Below, piece after piece: positions 17,457 to 25,874 of a stretch of 64,000 nucleotides of DNA. The notes beneath the pieces were generated by a model. The model did not search any database. It worked only from the letters and a program-made list of their open reading frames with translations, and was not told where the DNA came from. Positions within the stretch are counted from its first letter, which is position 1. The number at the start of each line of letters is the position of its first letter. Origin of the DNA: Caryophanales bacterium UBA6259 (lineage in GTDB: Bacteria; Bacillota; Bacilli; Tepidibacillales; Tepidibacillaceae); assembly GCA_002441135.1 (NCBI GenBank), contig DJVJ01000058.1, positions 1 through 64,000 of the forward strand, read 5' to 3'. Position numbers and translations under genes: made by a program.

Positions 17457-17816
17457 TTAGATTCGTTGATCTACAAACAGCCCCATGTATTCCATCATCG
17501 ATGCATACATATCTAAAAATTTTCGAGAAGGTATTTCCTTCACTACCTCTCTTGTTGTACTATCTACAATTTGTACATAATACTCATTTAGTTTTTCATG
17601 AAATTCAAAATGAAGAGCAGTTTGGGATGGTTTAACAAATTGATTCATCCCATCAACCATTTTTTCTAATGCATCTTTGGAAAGTTCTTTTTTCTCTCCT
17701 TGAGATTCCATTGGCTTAAACTGCATCTCTTGAACAGATCCATCTATTTTTTCTTGTACTTTTGTTGCATTTAAAATGGTTGGTGAATTTTTTGGTTGGA
17801 TTGAATCAATAACCAT
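17457..17816 (-). CDS. flaG: FlaG family protein
   Basis: A 119-residue FlaG protein: a disordered N-terminal part and a conserved C-terminal domain LHFEFHEKLNEYYVQIVDSTTREVVKEIPSRKFLDMYASMMEYMGLFVDQ. It is associated with control of filament length, though the mechanism is unclear. I place the start at ATG 17816 with GAGGAGG 10 bases upstream; the longer frame from TTG 17840 would include the ribosome site itself. First gene of the fliD unit, behind a sigma-D promoter. Confidence 0.92.
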   Translation of the reverse strand: MVIDSIQPKNSPTILNATKVQEKIDGSVQEMQFKPMESQGEKKELSKDALEKMVDGMNQFVKPSQTALHFEFHEKLNEYYVQIVDSTTREVVKEIPSRKFLDMYASMMEYMGLFVDQRI

Positions 17817-17862
17817 CTTACCCTTGCCTCCTCTATTCAAACTCTCTATATTTTTGTTATAT

Positions 17863-17890
17863 ATATCGGTAAAAAAACTTTTTTTGTTTA
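17863..17890 (-). promoter_or_regulatory. Sigma-D promoter of flaG-fliD-fliS-fliT
   Basis: Minus strand TAAA at 17890-17887, 16 bases, then ACCGATAT at 17870-17863. The consensus is TAAA-N15-GCCGATAT, so it deviates at one base and one spacer base. It lies about 45 bases before the flaG start. Confidence 0.75.
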
Positions 17891-18013
17891 GTGTAAAATG
17901 AAGATAGTAATAGGAATAGAAATTTATTTTTAAAATTTTGCAGGGTTTTTAAAATCCTGATCGTCTAAGTATATGAAACATAGAAAAACAGAGAAAGTGA
18001 AAGGGGGAAGCTA

Positions 18014-18571
18014 GTGGAAGAGCAAGCGTTAATAAAAGAAATAGTAGCCGGCCGGCATGAGCTTTATCGAGAGCTAGTTTCTACCTATCAGCAAAAGATT
18101 TTCTCTGTTGCAATGAAAATCGCTAAACATCCTAAGGAAGCAGAGGATATTGCTCAAGAGGTGTTTATCCAAGCCTATCGCTCTTTAGCAAGCTATGATG
18201 GAAAATCTTCTTTTTCCACTTGGCTTTACCGAATTACCGTTAATAAGGGTATTGATTGGCAACGAAAGCAAAAAAAAATGACAGAGCATATGGAACAATC
18301 TCCTGATTTTGAAAAATTGGCGGCTGAAAATCGGTTAGAGGCCAATCCAGTCGAACAGCTTTTACAAAAGGACCAACAAAACACAGTAAAAAAAATGCTT
18401 TCTAAATTACCAGAAATTTATCAGACTGTTGTCCAGCTCTATTATTTTGAACATCAATCCTATCAACAAATTGCTACACATTTAGGAATTGAGGTAAAAA
18501 CAGTAGAATCAAGGTTATATCGAGCAAAGGGATTATTAAAGGATATTGGGCAGAAGGAGGGCTTACGTTGA
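18014..18571 (+). CDS. ECF-type RNA polymerase sigma factor (SigW-like)
   Basis: A 185-residue group 4 sigma factor. Region 2 is about 20-90 (AEDIAQEVFIQAYRSLASYDGKSSFSTWLYRITVNKGIDWQRK) and region 4 about 120-180 (KLPEIYQTVVQLYYFEHQSYQQIATHLGIEVKTVESRLYRAKGLL). It starts at GTG 18014 after GGGGGAAG. The stop overlaps the start of the next gene, an anti-sigma factor, by four bases (TTGA). The pair and two membrane proteins form one operon, which suggests an envelope stress response. Autoregulation is likely for the family, but the upstream promoter is not clear to me. Confidence 0.95.
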   Translation: MEEQALIKEIVAGRHELYRELVSTYQQKIFSVAMKIAKHPKEAEDIAQEVFIQAYRSLASYDGKSSFSTWLYRITVNKGIDWQRKQKKMTEHMEQSPDFEKLAAENRLEANPVEQLLQKDQQNTVKKMLSKLPEIYQTVVQLYYFEHQSYQQIATHLGIEVKTVESRLYRAKGLLKDIGQKEGLR

Positions 18572-19080
18572 TCTGCAAAATCTATCACGAGGAAGTCTTA
18601 TTTTCATATACCTTAGGTGAGTTAAATCAAGAAGAAGAGAATAGACTAAGAAACCATCTAGAAGATTGCTCTATTTGCTTAAGCAAGGTTGAAGAGTATT
18701 TCTCTCTTCAGGAGACCTGGGAACATCCTGATCCTAATTCTTACACCATTTCTGAGTCCTTTGTAGACAATATAATGAATGAAATTTCTACTGATGATTC
18801 ACTATTAGAGCGTTCAAATGTCGTGGACATCAAAAAGCTGAATAAGAGCGGAAAAAGTACGGGAAAGAAAAACGCCTTTCTTCACTTTGCACTTGCAACT
18901 GCTGCAACCTTTGTCCTTTTATATTCAGGCATTTTTGATCAAATGTATCAATCGGTTGGCCAATTTACCACCACGTTTTCAGAAACAACCAATCAAGTTC
19001 AGCAAGCATCTGTTCAAGGGGTTAGCTGGCTACATGTAAACTTTAATTTTTCTCAAATCATGCATAATATTAAATTTTAA
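18568..19080 (+). CDS. Anti-sigma factor with zinc-finger (ZAS) domain
   Basis: This 170-residue membrane protein should hold the upstream sigma factor inactive. The N-terminal cytosolic domain has the HxxxCxxC zinc motif (NHLEDCSIC). A single membrane helix lies around FLHFALATAATFVLLYSGIF (about 110-130), with a short outer tail. The TTG start overlaps the sigma stop (TTGA), so translation is coupled. Release probably needs regulated proteolysis, as for RsiW, but no protease is encoded here. Confidence 0.9.
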   Translation: MICKIYHEEVLFSYTLGELNQEEENRLRNHLEDCSICLSKVEEYFSLQETWEHPDPNSYTISESFVDNIMNEISTDDSLLERSNVVDIKKLNKSGKSTGKKNAFLHFALATAATFVLLYSGIFDQMYQSVGQFTTTFSETTNQVQQASVQGVSWLHVNFNFSQIMHNIKF

Positions 19081-19092
19081 GGAGGTTTCTTA

Positions 19093-19563
19093 ATGAATAA
19101 ATCTAAATTTCTTACCTTTTTCCTTTCTTTTGTACCAGGACTTGGCCATTTTTATCTGGGGCAAATGAATCGAGGATTACAATTAATGATCGCATTTTTT
19201 GGTTCTATTTTCCTTTTTGACTTTATAGGTATTAATGGATTCCCATTTATCTTACCTATCATCTGGTTTTACGGCCTGTTTGATGCCTTGCAACAACATA
19301 AAATCATTCACGAAACACAAACCCTTGTTGATCAGCCGTTATTTTCGTGGGATAAACTACAAATTAATAAACAATGGTTTGGTTGGGGATTTATTATTCT
19401 AGGAATCTATCTATTGATAGATAAGTTATCCTTCTCCTTACTTGGATGGGAATACTATCACCTTTTCCGCAACATAGTCGTCGCTATCATTTTTATCTTA
19501 GTTGGTTTTTATTTACTCTCTGGAAAAGTTATCTTTTTTAAAAACAATCGAAAAGAGGGATAG
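19093..19563 (+). CDS. Small multi-helix membrane protein of the ECF operon
   Basis: I do not recognise a named family with confidence. The 156 residues carry about five hydrophobic segments. It opens with FLSFVPGLGHFYLGQMNRGLQLM, similar to the TM2-like glycine motif of several small Gram-positive membrane proteins. A later segment WFGWGFIILGIYLLIDKL resembles the LiaI/LiaF-like membrane region. It has a perfect AAGGAGG ribosome site and lies 3 bases before the next gene. Confidence 0.8.
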   Translation: MNKSKFLTFFLSFVPGLGHFYLGQMNRGLQLMIAFFGSIFLFDFIGINGFPFILPIIWFYGLFDALQQHKIIHETQTLVDQPLFSWDKLQINKQWFGWGFIILGIYLLIDKLSFSLLGWEYYHLFRNIVVAIIFILVGFYLLSGKVIFFKNNRKEG

Positions 19564-19566
19564 ATC

Positions 19567-20682
19567 GTGAGACAGTGGAGAGTTGGAACTATTTCTATGG
19601 GGTTCTTATTAATTGTTTTAGGAGCCTTACTACTTGGAAACACACTATGGGATATATCTATTGAAAACATCTTATTCTATGGTTGGCCAGTAATTTTAAT
19701 TTTACTTGGATTAGAGGTTTTACTTTATTCTTTCTTTAGAAAGGATGGTCCTCTACGTTTTGACTTCTTCAGTATTTTTGTATTAATCATTGCTTTAATG
19801 TTTACTTTTGTAGTCTATTCGGTGCAAGCAACAGGAATTTTCCCAGCCATTCGCGGGGTTATTAATGATGAAACTTATACAGTGGATATTCATGAAAGCT
19901 TAAATATACCAACCAATGTTAAAGAGATTGAGATTGAGGCTCCAAATGGTGAATTTGAGATTACTGGAACGAATGATAACACGGCAAATGTTGTAGGGAC
20001 GATTCGTGTTAGTGCAGAAAACCAAAAGGATGCAGAAGAGCTCATCGATCGAATTTTCATTGTAAAAACAGTTGGAGATAAAGCCATCATTCGAATTGAA
20101 AGCTTAAGTAAGGAAAATTGGTTTAATACAGTGAAATTAAAAGCAGACTTAAAAATGAAAATCCCTCAGCAGCTATACCTAAATACCAATTTAATTAATG
20201 GAGACATCCAAGTAAATACGATGGCTAACTCTGGTGCTATTGATGGCGTAAATGGTACGATCCGTTTAAACGATAGCCAAGGAGACTTTGAAGTTAATAC
20301 AGTGAATGGTAGAATCTATGTCGATAAGGCTACTGGTGATTTAGATATTAATACAACCAATGGTGAAATTCAGATTAATGAAGCTCTCAGAAAATTAGAA
20401 GCGAACGCCGTTAATGGTAAAATTAACGCTAATTCATCTAAGGTAAATGGTGATTGGGAGCTTACTACAGTTAATGGTGAGATTGACATTACAATTCCTG
20501 AGAATGCTGATGCAAAGATTCTAGGCAAATCAAGTATTGGTAAGGTGAATGGAGATCTTGCTTGGGTAGATAAAAATAAAGACGCAAAATTAGGCAGTGA
20601 AAGAGAAGCTGTGCTTAATGGTGGTAAATATACAATTGAGCTTCAGAGCCAGCATGGAGAGATTGAAGTTACTTTAAGGTAA
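19567..20682 (+). CDS. DUF4097 beta-repeat protein with LiaF-like membrane region
   Basis: 371 residues. The N-terminus has about four short hydrophobic segments (GFLLIVLGALLLGNTLW, ILFYGWPVILILLGLEVLLYSFF) of the LiaI/LiaF-like type. From about residue 110 an outside domain of repeated short strands follows: INGDIQVNT, VNGTIRLN, VNGRIYVDK, TNGEIQIN, VNGKINAN, VNGEIDIT. This is the DUF4097 right-handed beta-helix, seen in YvlB-like and LiaG-like envelope-stress proteins. As last gene of the ECF operon it is probably an effector at the cell surface. Its biochemical role is unknown. Confidence 0.88.
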   Translation: MRQWRVGTISMGFLLIVLGALLLGNTLWDISIENILFYGWPVILILLGLEVLLYSFFRKDGPLRFDFFSIFVLIIALMFTFVVYSVQATGIFPAIRGVINDETYTVDIHESLNIPTNVKEIEIEAPNGEFEITGTNDNTANVVGTIRVSAENQKDAEELIDRIFIVKTVGDKAIIRIESLSKENWFNTVKLKADLKMKIPQQLYLNTNLINGDIQVNTMANSGAIDGVNGTIRLNDSQGDFEVNTVNGRIYVDKATGDLDINTTNGEIQINEALRKLEANAVNGKINANSSKVNGDWELTTVNGEIDITIPENADAKILGKSSIGKVNGDLAWVDKNKDAKLGSEREAVLNGGKYTIELQSQHGEIEVTLR

Positions 20683-20704
20683 GTAAAATTTAAATAAGAA
20701 AAAA

Positions 20705-20750
20705 TAGGTATCTTCATACTCATTGAATGTGAGTTAGAGATACCTTTTTA
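20705..20750 (+). terminator. Terminator of the ECF sigma operon
   Basis: AGGTATCT pairs with AGATACCT, followed by TTTTT. It lies between convergent units and may also serve the yaaR-like gene. Confidence 0.8.
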
Positions 20751-20764
20751 AATACAAGTTTTTG

Positions 20765-21202
20765 TTAAGCATAAATATTAATGAGTAATCCCTTGATTTC
20801 TCCAACCATGTCTAAAATATCTAATGTACTTTTTTGTTTTTTTAGTATTGCATCCGTTAAATCAATTAACTTTTTATCGACCTCGGAGACGACTTTATAG
20901 ACTTTAGCCCGTCCTCTTCGGTTAAAGCCACGCTTTTCTTCTAACTTCAATCCGTATTTAACCGCATCATCCATAAACTGCTTGATCATGGACTTATATT
21001 GACGTAAATCCTCTACTGTTCTTGATTCCGCTAAAACTTTTCCTTGATCCTCAATATCTTCCATTAGCTTATTTAGCTTTGCTTCATCCCATTCTTGTCT
21101 TCGCTGTGCCATTACTTCTTGAAAGGTAGTTTTTTCTAATGAGATATCTTGTTTTGCTTTTACTTTATTTAAAGAGGCTTTATTTACCTTGTTAACTTCC
21201 AT
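20765..21202 (-). CDS. YaaR family protein (DUF327)
   Basis: A 145-residue protein of the YaaR family, function unknown. It is highly charged and helical, with the conserved core TVEDLRQYKSMIKQFMDDAVKYGLKLEEKRGFNRRGRAKVYKVV. ATG 21202 is preferred over GTG 21211, since AAGGGTG is 6 bases before it. In B. subtilis yaaR lies near the replication-recombination genes; here it is at the end of the second flagellin cluster, which fits a flagellar connection but does not prove one. Confidence 0.85.
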   Translation of the reverse strand: MEVNKVNKASLNKVKAKQDISLEKTTFQEVMAQRRQEWDEAKLNKLMEDIEDQGKVLAESRTVEDLRQYKSMIKQFMDDAVKYGLKLEEKRGFNRRGRAKVYKVVSEVDKKLIDLTDAILKKQKSTLDILDMVGEIKGLLINIYA

Positions 21203-21244
21203 TGACGTCACCCTTTCTCTATCATTTTACCATAGAGAGAATAA

Positions 21245-21278
21245 AAGAGATAAGCAAATAGATAGAGCTTATCCCTTT
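21245..21278 (-). terminator. Terminator of the second flagellin gene
   Basis: GATAAGC pairs with GCTTATC and is followed on the minus strand by TCTTTTATT. Confidence 0.7.
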
Positions 21279-21307
21279 TATTTATAACAAAATCTTTGAT
21301 TCATCGC

Positions 21308-22252
21308 TTATTTCAGTAACTGCAGAATCCCCTGTGGTAGCTGATTCGCTTGGGCTAGCATGGCAGTAGCTGACTGGTTAATAATATTGTTCTTTGTGTA
21401 ATTGGCCATTTCTAAGGCCATGTCCACGTCACGTACACGAGATTCTGCACTAGTCAGATTTTCATTGGCCGTACCCAAGTTGTTCACGGTATGTTCTAAA
21501 CGGTTTTGTACTGCACCAAGTTTTGCTCTTTCATCGGAGATAAGACTGATTGAGTTATCAATAATGGAGATTGCTTTTGCTGCATCCTCTTCAGTGGAGA
21601 GACTAATAACATATTCAGTATCTGTACCATTTGTTATTGTACTAGATTGTGAATATACCACCTTTAGATCAGTAGTTCCATCTTTCGCTTTAATTGTAGA
21701 TGTCGTTTGAGTCTTATGACTAAGACCTAACGCTTGTGCTCTTGTATCCTTAATATTAATTTTTAACTCTTCCCCTTCGTTGGCTCCAATTTGGAAAGAA
21801 AATTCTACTGGAGTACCATCAGGTTTCTTATCTAATGAACCATCTATCAATGTTCTAGTGTTAAAACTAGTCGTATTTCCAATCCGATTAATTTCATCTG
21901 TTAATTGATTAACCTCTGATTGTATTGCTACTCGGTCTCCATCAGTCATAGTACCATTGGAAGCTTGAACGGCTAATTCTCTCATTCTTTGTAAAATACT
22001 ATGAGTCTCTGTTAATGCGCCTTCTGCGGTTTGAATTAAGGAGATACCATCTAACGCATTTCTCTCTGCTACATCTAAACCTCTAATTTGAGAACGCATT
22101 TTTTCTGAAATTGCTAAACCTGCTGCATCATCTGCTGCTCGATTAATTCGAAGTCCAGAAGATAATTTTTCTAAATGCTTAGATACAGTATTATTATTTT
22201 GAGATAATTGTCTATAGGCATTTATTGCTGCGATATTGTGATTGATTCGCAT
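21308..22252 (-). CDS. Second flagellin (short)
   Basis: A 314-residue flagellin with the conserved D0/D1 ends: MRINHNIAAINAYRQL, SSGLRINRAADDAAGLAISEKMRSQIRGLD, and at the C-terminus NLTSAESRVRDVDMALEMANYTKNNIINQSATAMLAQANQLPQGILQLL. The variable middle is short (about residues 145-225). The C-terminal LPQGILQLLK differs from the QPQGVLQLLR of the larger flagellin. It follows a divergent FliS-type gene by 14 bases and has ribosome site GGAGGAAA. It is probably a minor or condition-specific filament subunit. Confidence 0.96.
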   Translation of the reverse strand: MRINHNIAAINAYRQLSQNNNTVSKHLEKLSSGLRINRAADDAAGLAISEKMRSQIRGLDVAERNALDGISLIQTAEGALTETHSILQRMRELAVQASNGTMTDGDRVAIQSEVNQLTDEINRIGNTTSFNTRTLIDGSLDKKPDGTPVEFSFQIGANEGEELKINIKDTRAQALGLSHKTQTTSTIKAKDGTTDLKVVYSQSSTITNGTDTEYVISLSTEEDAAKAISIIDNSISLISDERAKLGAVQNRLEHTVNNLGTANENLTSAESRVRDVDMALEMANYTKNNIINQSATAMLAQANQLPQGILQLLK

Positions 22253-22266
22253 GGTTTTTTCCTCCG

Positions 22267-22719
22267 TTATTTCTTAAGATTAACGTCATTATAACTGTTG
22301 GTATAATCCTGATCGTACGCGGATACTTTATTTTTCACTTTAATATTTACATTAGTTCCTTCTGTAGCTTTATTCATTGCCTCAATCCAAGCGTCATTGA
22401 TTATTCTTATAATTACTAATACTTCATCGATGAGCATGTTACTCTTCGTAATGTTAGCCTGGATGAGCTTTTCTGCCATATAGTTATACATTATCTCTAA
22501 CTGATCAGAAACTGGGCCTGCTTCATAATTTATACCTGCCCCTAGTCGATAAAGGATGTCATTGGTCTTTTGAAGTAAAAGATTGGCATTGTGATAGTTT
22601 GTATTATTAATCTCTACTTTTGCTTGTTCTAGATTTTCTATACAAGCGCTATATAAAAGAGTTGTTAATTCCTCAGGTGTTTTTTTGTGTAATTGTTCTT
22701 CTGTAAGTAGCTCCTCCAT
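22267..22719 (-). CDS. Second FliS-type flagellin chaperone
   Basis: 150 residues with the FliS pattern: KTPEELTTLLYSACIENLEQAKVEINNTNYHNANLLLQKTNDILYRL, then YMAEKLIQANITKSNMLIDEVLVIIRIINDAW. It lacks the usual YxxxxxxTASP-type opening and has a longer charged tail. I prefer ATG 22719 over GTG 22731. It sits directly before the second flagellin behind a good sigma-D promoter, so it is likely that subunit's dedicated chaperone. Confidence 0.85.
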   Translation of the reverse strand: MEELLTEEQLHKKTPEELTTLLYSACIENLEQAKVEINNTNYHNANLLLQKTNDILYRLGAGINYEAGPVSDQLEIMYNYMAEKLIQANITKSNMLIDEVLVIIRIINDAWIEAMNKATEGTNVNIKVKNKVSAYDQDYTNSYNDVNLKK

Positions 22720-22749
22720 GTTTACACCCACTTTACTTTGATATATTTT

Positions 22750-22776
22750 ATATCGGAATGATCGATTTGGATTTTA
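22750..22776 (-). promoter_or_regulatory. Sigma-D promoter of fliS2-flagellin 2
   Basis: Minus strand TAAA at 22776-22773, a 15-base spacer, then TCCGATAT at 22757-22750. It fits the TAAA-N15-GCCGATAT consensus except for the first base of the -10 element. Confidence 0.8.
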
Positions 22777-22783
22777 ATATGTT

Positions 22784-23077
22784 TTATATATTTTCCTCAA
22801 GGTCTTCAATCATTAAGAAGATTTCTGCCATAACCGCATATAACTGTGGAGGAATGTTCTCTCCTAAATCCATATCGATTAAATTAGAGACTAATGCGGA
22901 ATCCTGTTGAATTAGTACATGGTTTTTTTCTGCTAAATCAATAATTTTTTGAGCTAGTGCTCCTTTACCTTGTGCAACCACTACTGGCACTTGATTCACT
23001 TGATCATACTTGACCACTGCAGCAGTTGGCCCATTTACTTCCTGTTTCTTTTTTTGATTAAACCATTGGAAAATCAT
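22784..23077 (-). CDS. ylqH: FlhB C-terminal-domain homologue (YlqH type)
   Basis: A 97-residue protein that matches the cytoplasmic autocleaving domain of FlhB, without the membrane part: AVVKYDQVNQVPVVVAQGKGALAQKIIDLAEKNHVLIQQDSALVSNLIDMDLGENIPPQLYAVMAEI. The cleavage motif NPTH of FlhB is absent. B. subtilis YlqH follows YlqG in the same way, and can partly stand in for FlhB-C. The start overlaps the stop of the preceding gene (ATGA). Confidence 0.88.
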   Translation of the reverse strand: MIFQWFNQKKKQEVNGPTAAVVKYDQVNQVPVVVAQGKGALAQKIIDLAEKNHVLIQQDSALVSNLIDMDLGENIPPQLYAVMAEIFLMIEDLEENI

Positions 23078-25059
23078 ATTCTAAAATCATATCCTTCCTT
23101 GCTTGGGTTATAGAACTCTGATTGTATTGGTTTTTTTTCTGGTAGGTTTCTTTCTGCGGTATTAAGTTGTTTACCATCATCTTCATTTAATTTTTTAAAA
23201 TGAATTCCGCTAACCTGATAGCCGATCTCTTGTATTCTATCTTTATATTTGGTAACAAGATTTTCTAGCTTCGTTTGTATAGCAGGGTGATCATTTTTAA
23301 TAGTAATAGATAGATTGCGATTGCTAGAAGAAACAAGAATACCTGTTTCGCCTAGTTTTTTAGTTTCTACTAAAAAATATAAGCTACTGTTTTCCCAATC
23401 GATTTTATCTCCATCTTTTCTTGAATTGATATATACTTTGATATTTTCTACCTTTTCGCCAAGATAATAGGGTAGATTAAAAAACATGCTTTGCATATTA
23501 GACCCAGCATCAAATTTACTTAATAGCTGTTGTCCTGTGATATTTTGCAACATATTTTCTGCGGCTTGTCTTGCTTCTGGATTCTTTACATCATTTGCCC
23601 CTGTTTCTAAAACCTTCATAATAACTGCTTTCATATTTTTCTGTAGCTCTTCTTGTTGAGGATCTAACTTATTAAAAGCAAAATTTTGTGCAATTTCACT
23701 ATCATGGTTAAGTCCATGGGAACGGATTAGTTCAAACATTCCTCTTGCTGAACCTTCGTGATTAGAATTAACCTTAGTAATATTACTATGTTTGGTATTC
23801 CAGCTATTTAAATCGGTATTTTCTAATAGTAGGCTTTCTTTAGTTACAAAGTGTTTAATTTTCACATCGGATGGCTGCCATTTTAATTGATCCATGGTTT
23901 GCTTAACTTCCTGCAGAATTTCTGTAGCTTTGGGTTGGTTTCCGTCTTCTAAATGTGTTCTAGCTTCGGCTAAACGACTACTCGCTTGCATTAAGGTCTT
24001 TTCTGTTTTCATATCAGTTAAGTAAATGATATCACTTTTTAGGATGGCATTATCTAGCTTATTAATGGCAGATTCTAGTAGTGATTTTACACTTTGATAG
24101 CTATTTTTATTGGTTTGAGAAGTCTGAGTAGTGATTTGATCGACGTTTCTAGCTATTTCTCTTTTTAAATCTCGAAATTGAATCGTTACTTCTGCTAGAC
24201 GTTTGGTAATGGTGTTAACAATAATATCTTTAGATTGTAGATTAATTGGATTTATAGGTTCTTGATAGTCGTTTGTTATTGGATTTTTATTGTTAATCGG
24301 CTTTATGCTCTCTTGTTCAACATTAGTATTATTTTCTAATTCATGAGAGATTGCCTCTAATCCATTTAAAAGAAATTCTTGAGCTTTTCTATTCTGATTA
24401 GCTTGGAACTCTTCATTTCCTTGTTTAATTTGATGAGCTCCCGACAAAATTGTCTTTAATTTACTTAATAATTCTTTATTTACAGTTGGGGATTTCTCTA
24501 ATAGATTTTGTGAGTTTTGTATTACTTTATCTGAGCTAAGTTCCTGAGATAAAGCTTCTCTAGCTTGGTTTATTAGCTCGTTGACCAGTGTTTTGTTTAA
24601 TATATGTTGTTCAGAGTTAGTTATCTTTTCTTGCCCTTTATTTTGTTGTAGGACTTGCTCTAAATTATCTTGGTTTATATTAATCTTACCATGCAATGCT
24701 TGATGTATTGCTTTTAGATGAGACTGAGTAAGTTCAAGATTTTTATTTAAAAGCATTTTTAGCGTTTCTAATTTTTGCTCGAAAGTTCCTTCCGATTTTG
24801 CCACAAATTCTGTTAATTGCTGAATAACTTCACTATTTAGTGGAACTTTATTTTTAATTGCATTAATAATATTCTGGACCTCTTTTGGGATAACTGCTTC
24901 AGTTTTATTTTGTTTTATATTTGTATTTTGTACAGTTGAAGATTCAAGTGTTTTGCTATTGTTATTTACAGTAGTTTCAGCAGACTCTATTTTTTTTGAT
25001 TCCAATGGCTGCTCATGATTAGTTCTGATTGTTGTATTATAAGGATTGGTTATTTTCAT
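23074..25059 (-). CDS. ylqG: FliK-like hook-length control protein (YlqG type)
   Basis: 661 residues. The first about 480 are polar, Asn/Gln/Lys-rich and probably extended. The C-terminal region (about 520-640) resembles the FliK substrate-switch domain: YYLGEKVENIKVYINSRKDGDKIDWENSSLYFLVETKKLGETGILVSSSNRNLSITIKND in sequence. In B. subtilis YlqG also precedes YlqH. A second hook-length or export-switch pair (FliK-like plus FlhB-like) linked to the second flagellin is a reasonable inference, not a demonstrated function. ATG 25059 has a weak ribosome site (GGAAAGAG). Confidence 0.8.
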   Translation of the reverse strand: MKITNPYNTTIRTNHEQPLESKKIESAETTVNNNSKTLESSTVQNTNIKQNKTEAVIPKEVQNIINAIKNKVPLNSEVIQQLTEFVAKSEGTFEQKLETLKMLLNKNLELTQSHLKAIHQALHGKININQDNLEQVLQQNKGQEKITNSEQHILNKTLVNELINQAREALSQELSSDKVIQNSQNLLEKSPTVNKELLSKLKTILSGAHQIKQGNEEFQANQNRKAQEFLLNGLEAISHELENNTNVEQESIKPINNKNPITNDYQEPINPINLQSKDIIVNTITKRLAEVTIQFRDLKREIARNVDQITTQTSQTNKNSYQSVKSLLESAINKLDNAILKSDIIYLTDMKTEKTLMQASSRLAEARTHLEDGNQPKATEILQEVKQTMDQLKWQPSDVKIKHFVTKESLLLENTDLNSWNTKHSNITKVNSNHEGSARGMFELIRSHGLNHDSEIAQNFAFNKLDPQQEELQKNMKAVIMKVLETGANDVKNPEARQAAENMLQNITGQQLLSKFDAGSNMQSMFFNLPYYLGEKVENIKVYINSRKDGDKIDWENSSLYFLVETKKLGETGILVSSSNRNLSITIKNDHPAIQTKLENLVTKYKDRIQEIGYQVSGIHFKKLNEDDGKQLNTAERNLPEKKPIQSEFYNPSKEGYDFRI

Positions 25060-25096
25060 GTTCTCACTCTTTCCATTGGGGTAATATATATTATAT

Positions 25097-25318
25097 TTAT
25101 CGGAAATATTGAGTAAGGATTATATAGTGAGTTTGACACTTCAACAATTGATAGCCATCTTCTGGACTTCGAACACAGCGATCCTTGTACAATAGGCTCG
25201 ATTCCTTCACTAGCTTTAGACTAACGATGTTCACACGCTTTGCAGACTTTTTCTTCATTTCCACTTCACACTCAAGTAGTTCCATTTGTTTGACAGTTTT
25301 TATTGAGTATTGATCCAT
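25097..25318 (-). CDS. Short RadC/JAB-like N-terminal fragment
   Basis: 73 residues with a good AGGAGG site before ATG 25318. The middle, RVNIVSLKLVKESSLLYKDRCVRSPEDGYQLLK, matches the segment that precedes the MPN(+)/JAB metalloprotease fold in RadC-type proteins. The following catalytic part (His-x-His and Ser/Asp) is absent; the frame ends after an unrelated CQTHYIILTQYFR. It is either a small domain with its own use or the remains of a radC-like gene cut at its 3-prime side. I found no further matching sequence before the next gene. Confidence 0.6.
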   Translation of the reverse strand: MDQYSIKTVKQMELLECEVEMKKKSAKRVNIVSLKLVKESSLLYKDRCVRSPEDGYQLLKCQTHYIILTQYFR

Positions 25319-25534
25319 GTATTTTTCCTCCTAAAATAGGAATATCCCCTACTCCGATGATCGAAGTAGAGGCTTATATCGTTTGTTTCTTGAACATCTA
25401 GTGCTCACAGAACAAACGTACGTTCTATAATTATAATATATATCTGAATATTTATTTATTACTTGTTATGCATTATTGCTATTTGAGTTTCTATGTATAG
25501 AGTTTTTGCAAATAGATGGACTTTCGGGGCACAA

Positions 25535-25780
25535 TCAACTTTCCCCATTTGCCCCCAAGAGTAAAAATTTATAGCCTTTAACAGGTCTCCAATTTCCTTG
25601 TAACCATGTAAAAACTGTCCCTAATTGTGGTTTGACCCTAATTTTATCCTCGGTACCTTTGCTATCATAAGCAGTAAAGTATAAATCTTCAGCAACTTCT
25701 TTTTGAAAGACAACCTCTTTGAAGCCTAAATCCTTTTTAAGCGAATTTTTGATATTCTCCACTCTTTTTTCGTCATACAT
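25535..25780 (-). CDS. Small uncharacterised protein
   Basis: 81 residues, not recognised. It is soluble and basic-acidic mixed, with a helical start (KRVENIKNSLKKDLGFKEVVF) and a beta-rich second half (LYFTAYDSKGTEDKIRVKPQLGTVFTWLQGNWRPVKGYKFLLLG). Ribosome site GAGAGGATTGG precedes ATG 25780. It sits just after the hag terminator in the same direction. The region before it (25319-25534) shows nothing firm apart from an imperfect palindrome. Confidence 0.6.
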   Translation of the reverse strand: MYDEKRVENIKNSLKKDLGFKEVVFQKEVAEDLYFTAYDSKGTEDKIRVKPQLGTVFTWLQGNWRPVKGYKFLLLGANGES

Positions 25781-25828
25781 CTAATCCAATCCTCTCAATA
25801 ATCATTCTTACCTTTCAGTATATACATG

Positions 25829-25860
25829 AAAAGAGACTCTAGCAAAGCTAGAGTCCCTTT
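25829..25860 (-). terminator. Terminator of hag
   Basis: GACTCTAGC pairs with GCTAGAGTC around three bases, followed on the minus strand by TCTTTTC. Confidence 0.9.
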
Positions 25861-25874
25861 CAAATAATCTAAAA

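Noticed and set aside
25409..25426. AGAAC-N8-GTTCT palindrome as a LexA/SOS box
   Set aside because: The Gram-positive SOS box needs GAAC-N4-GTTC; here the spacer is eight bases, so it does not fit.
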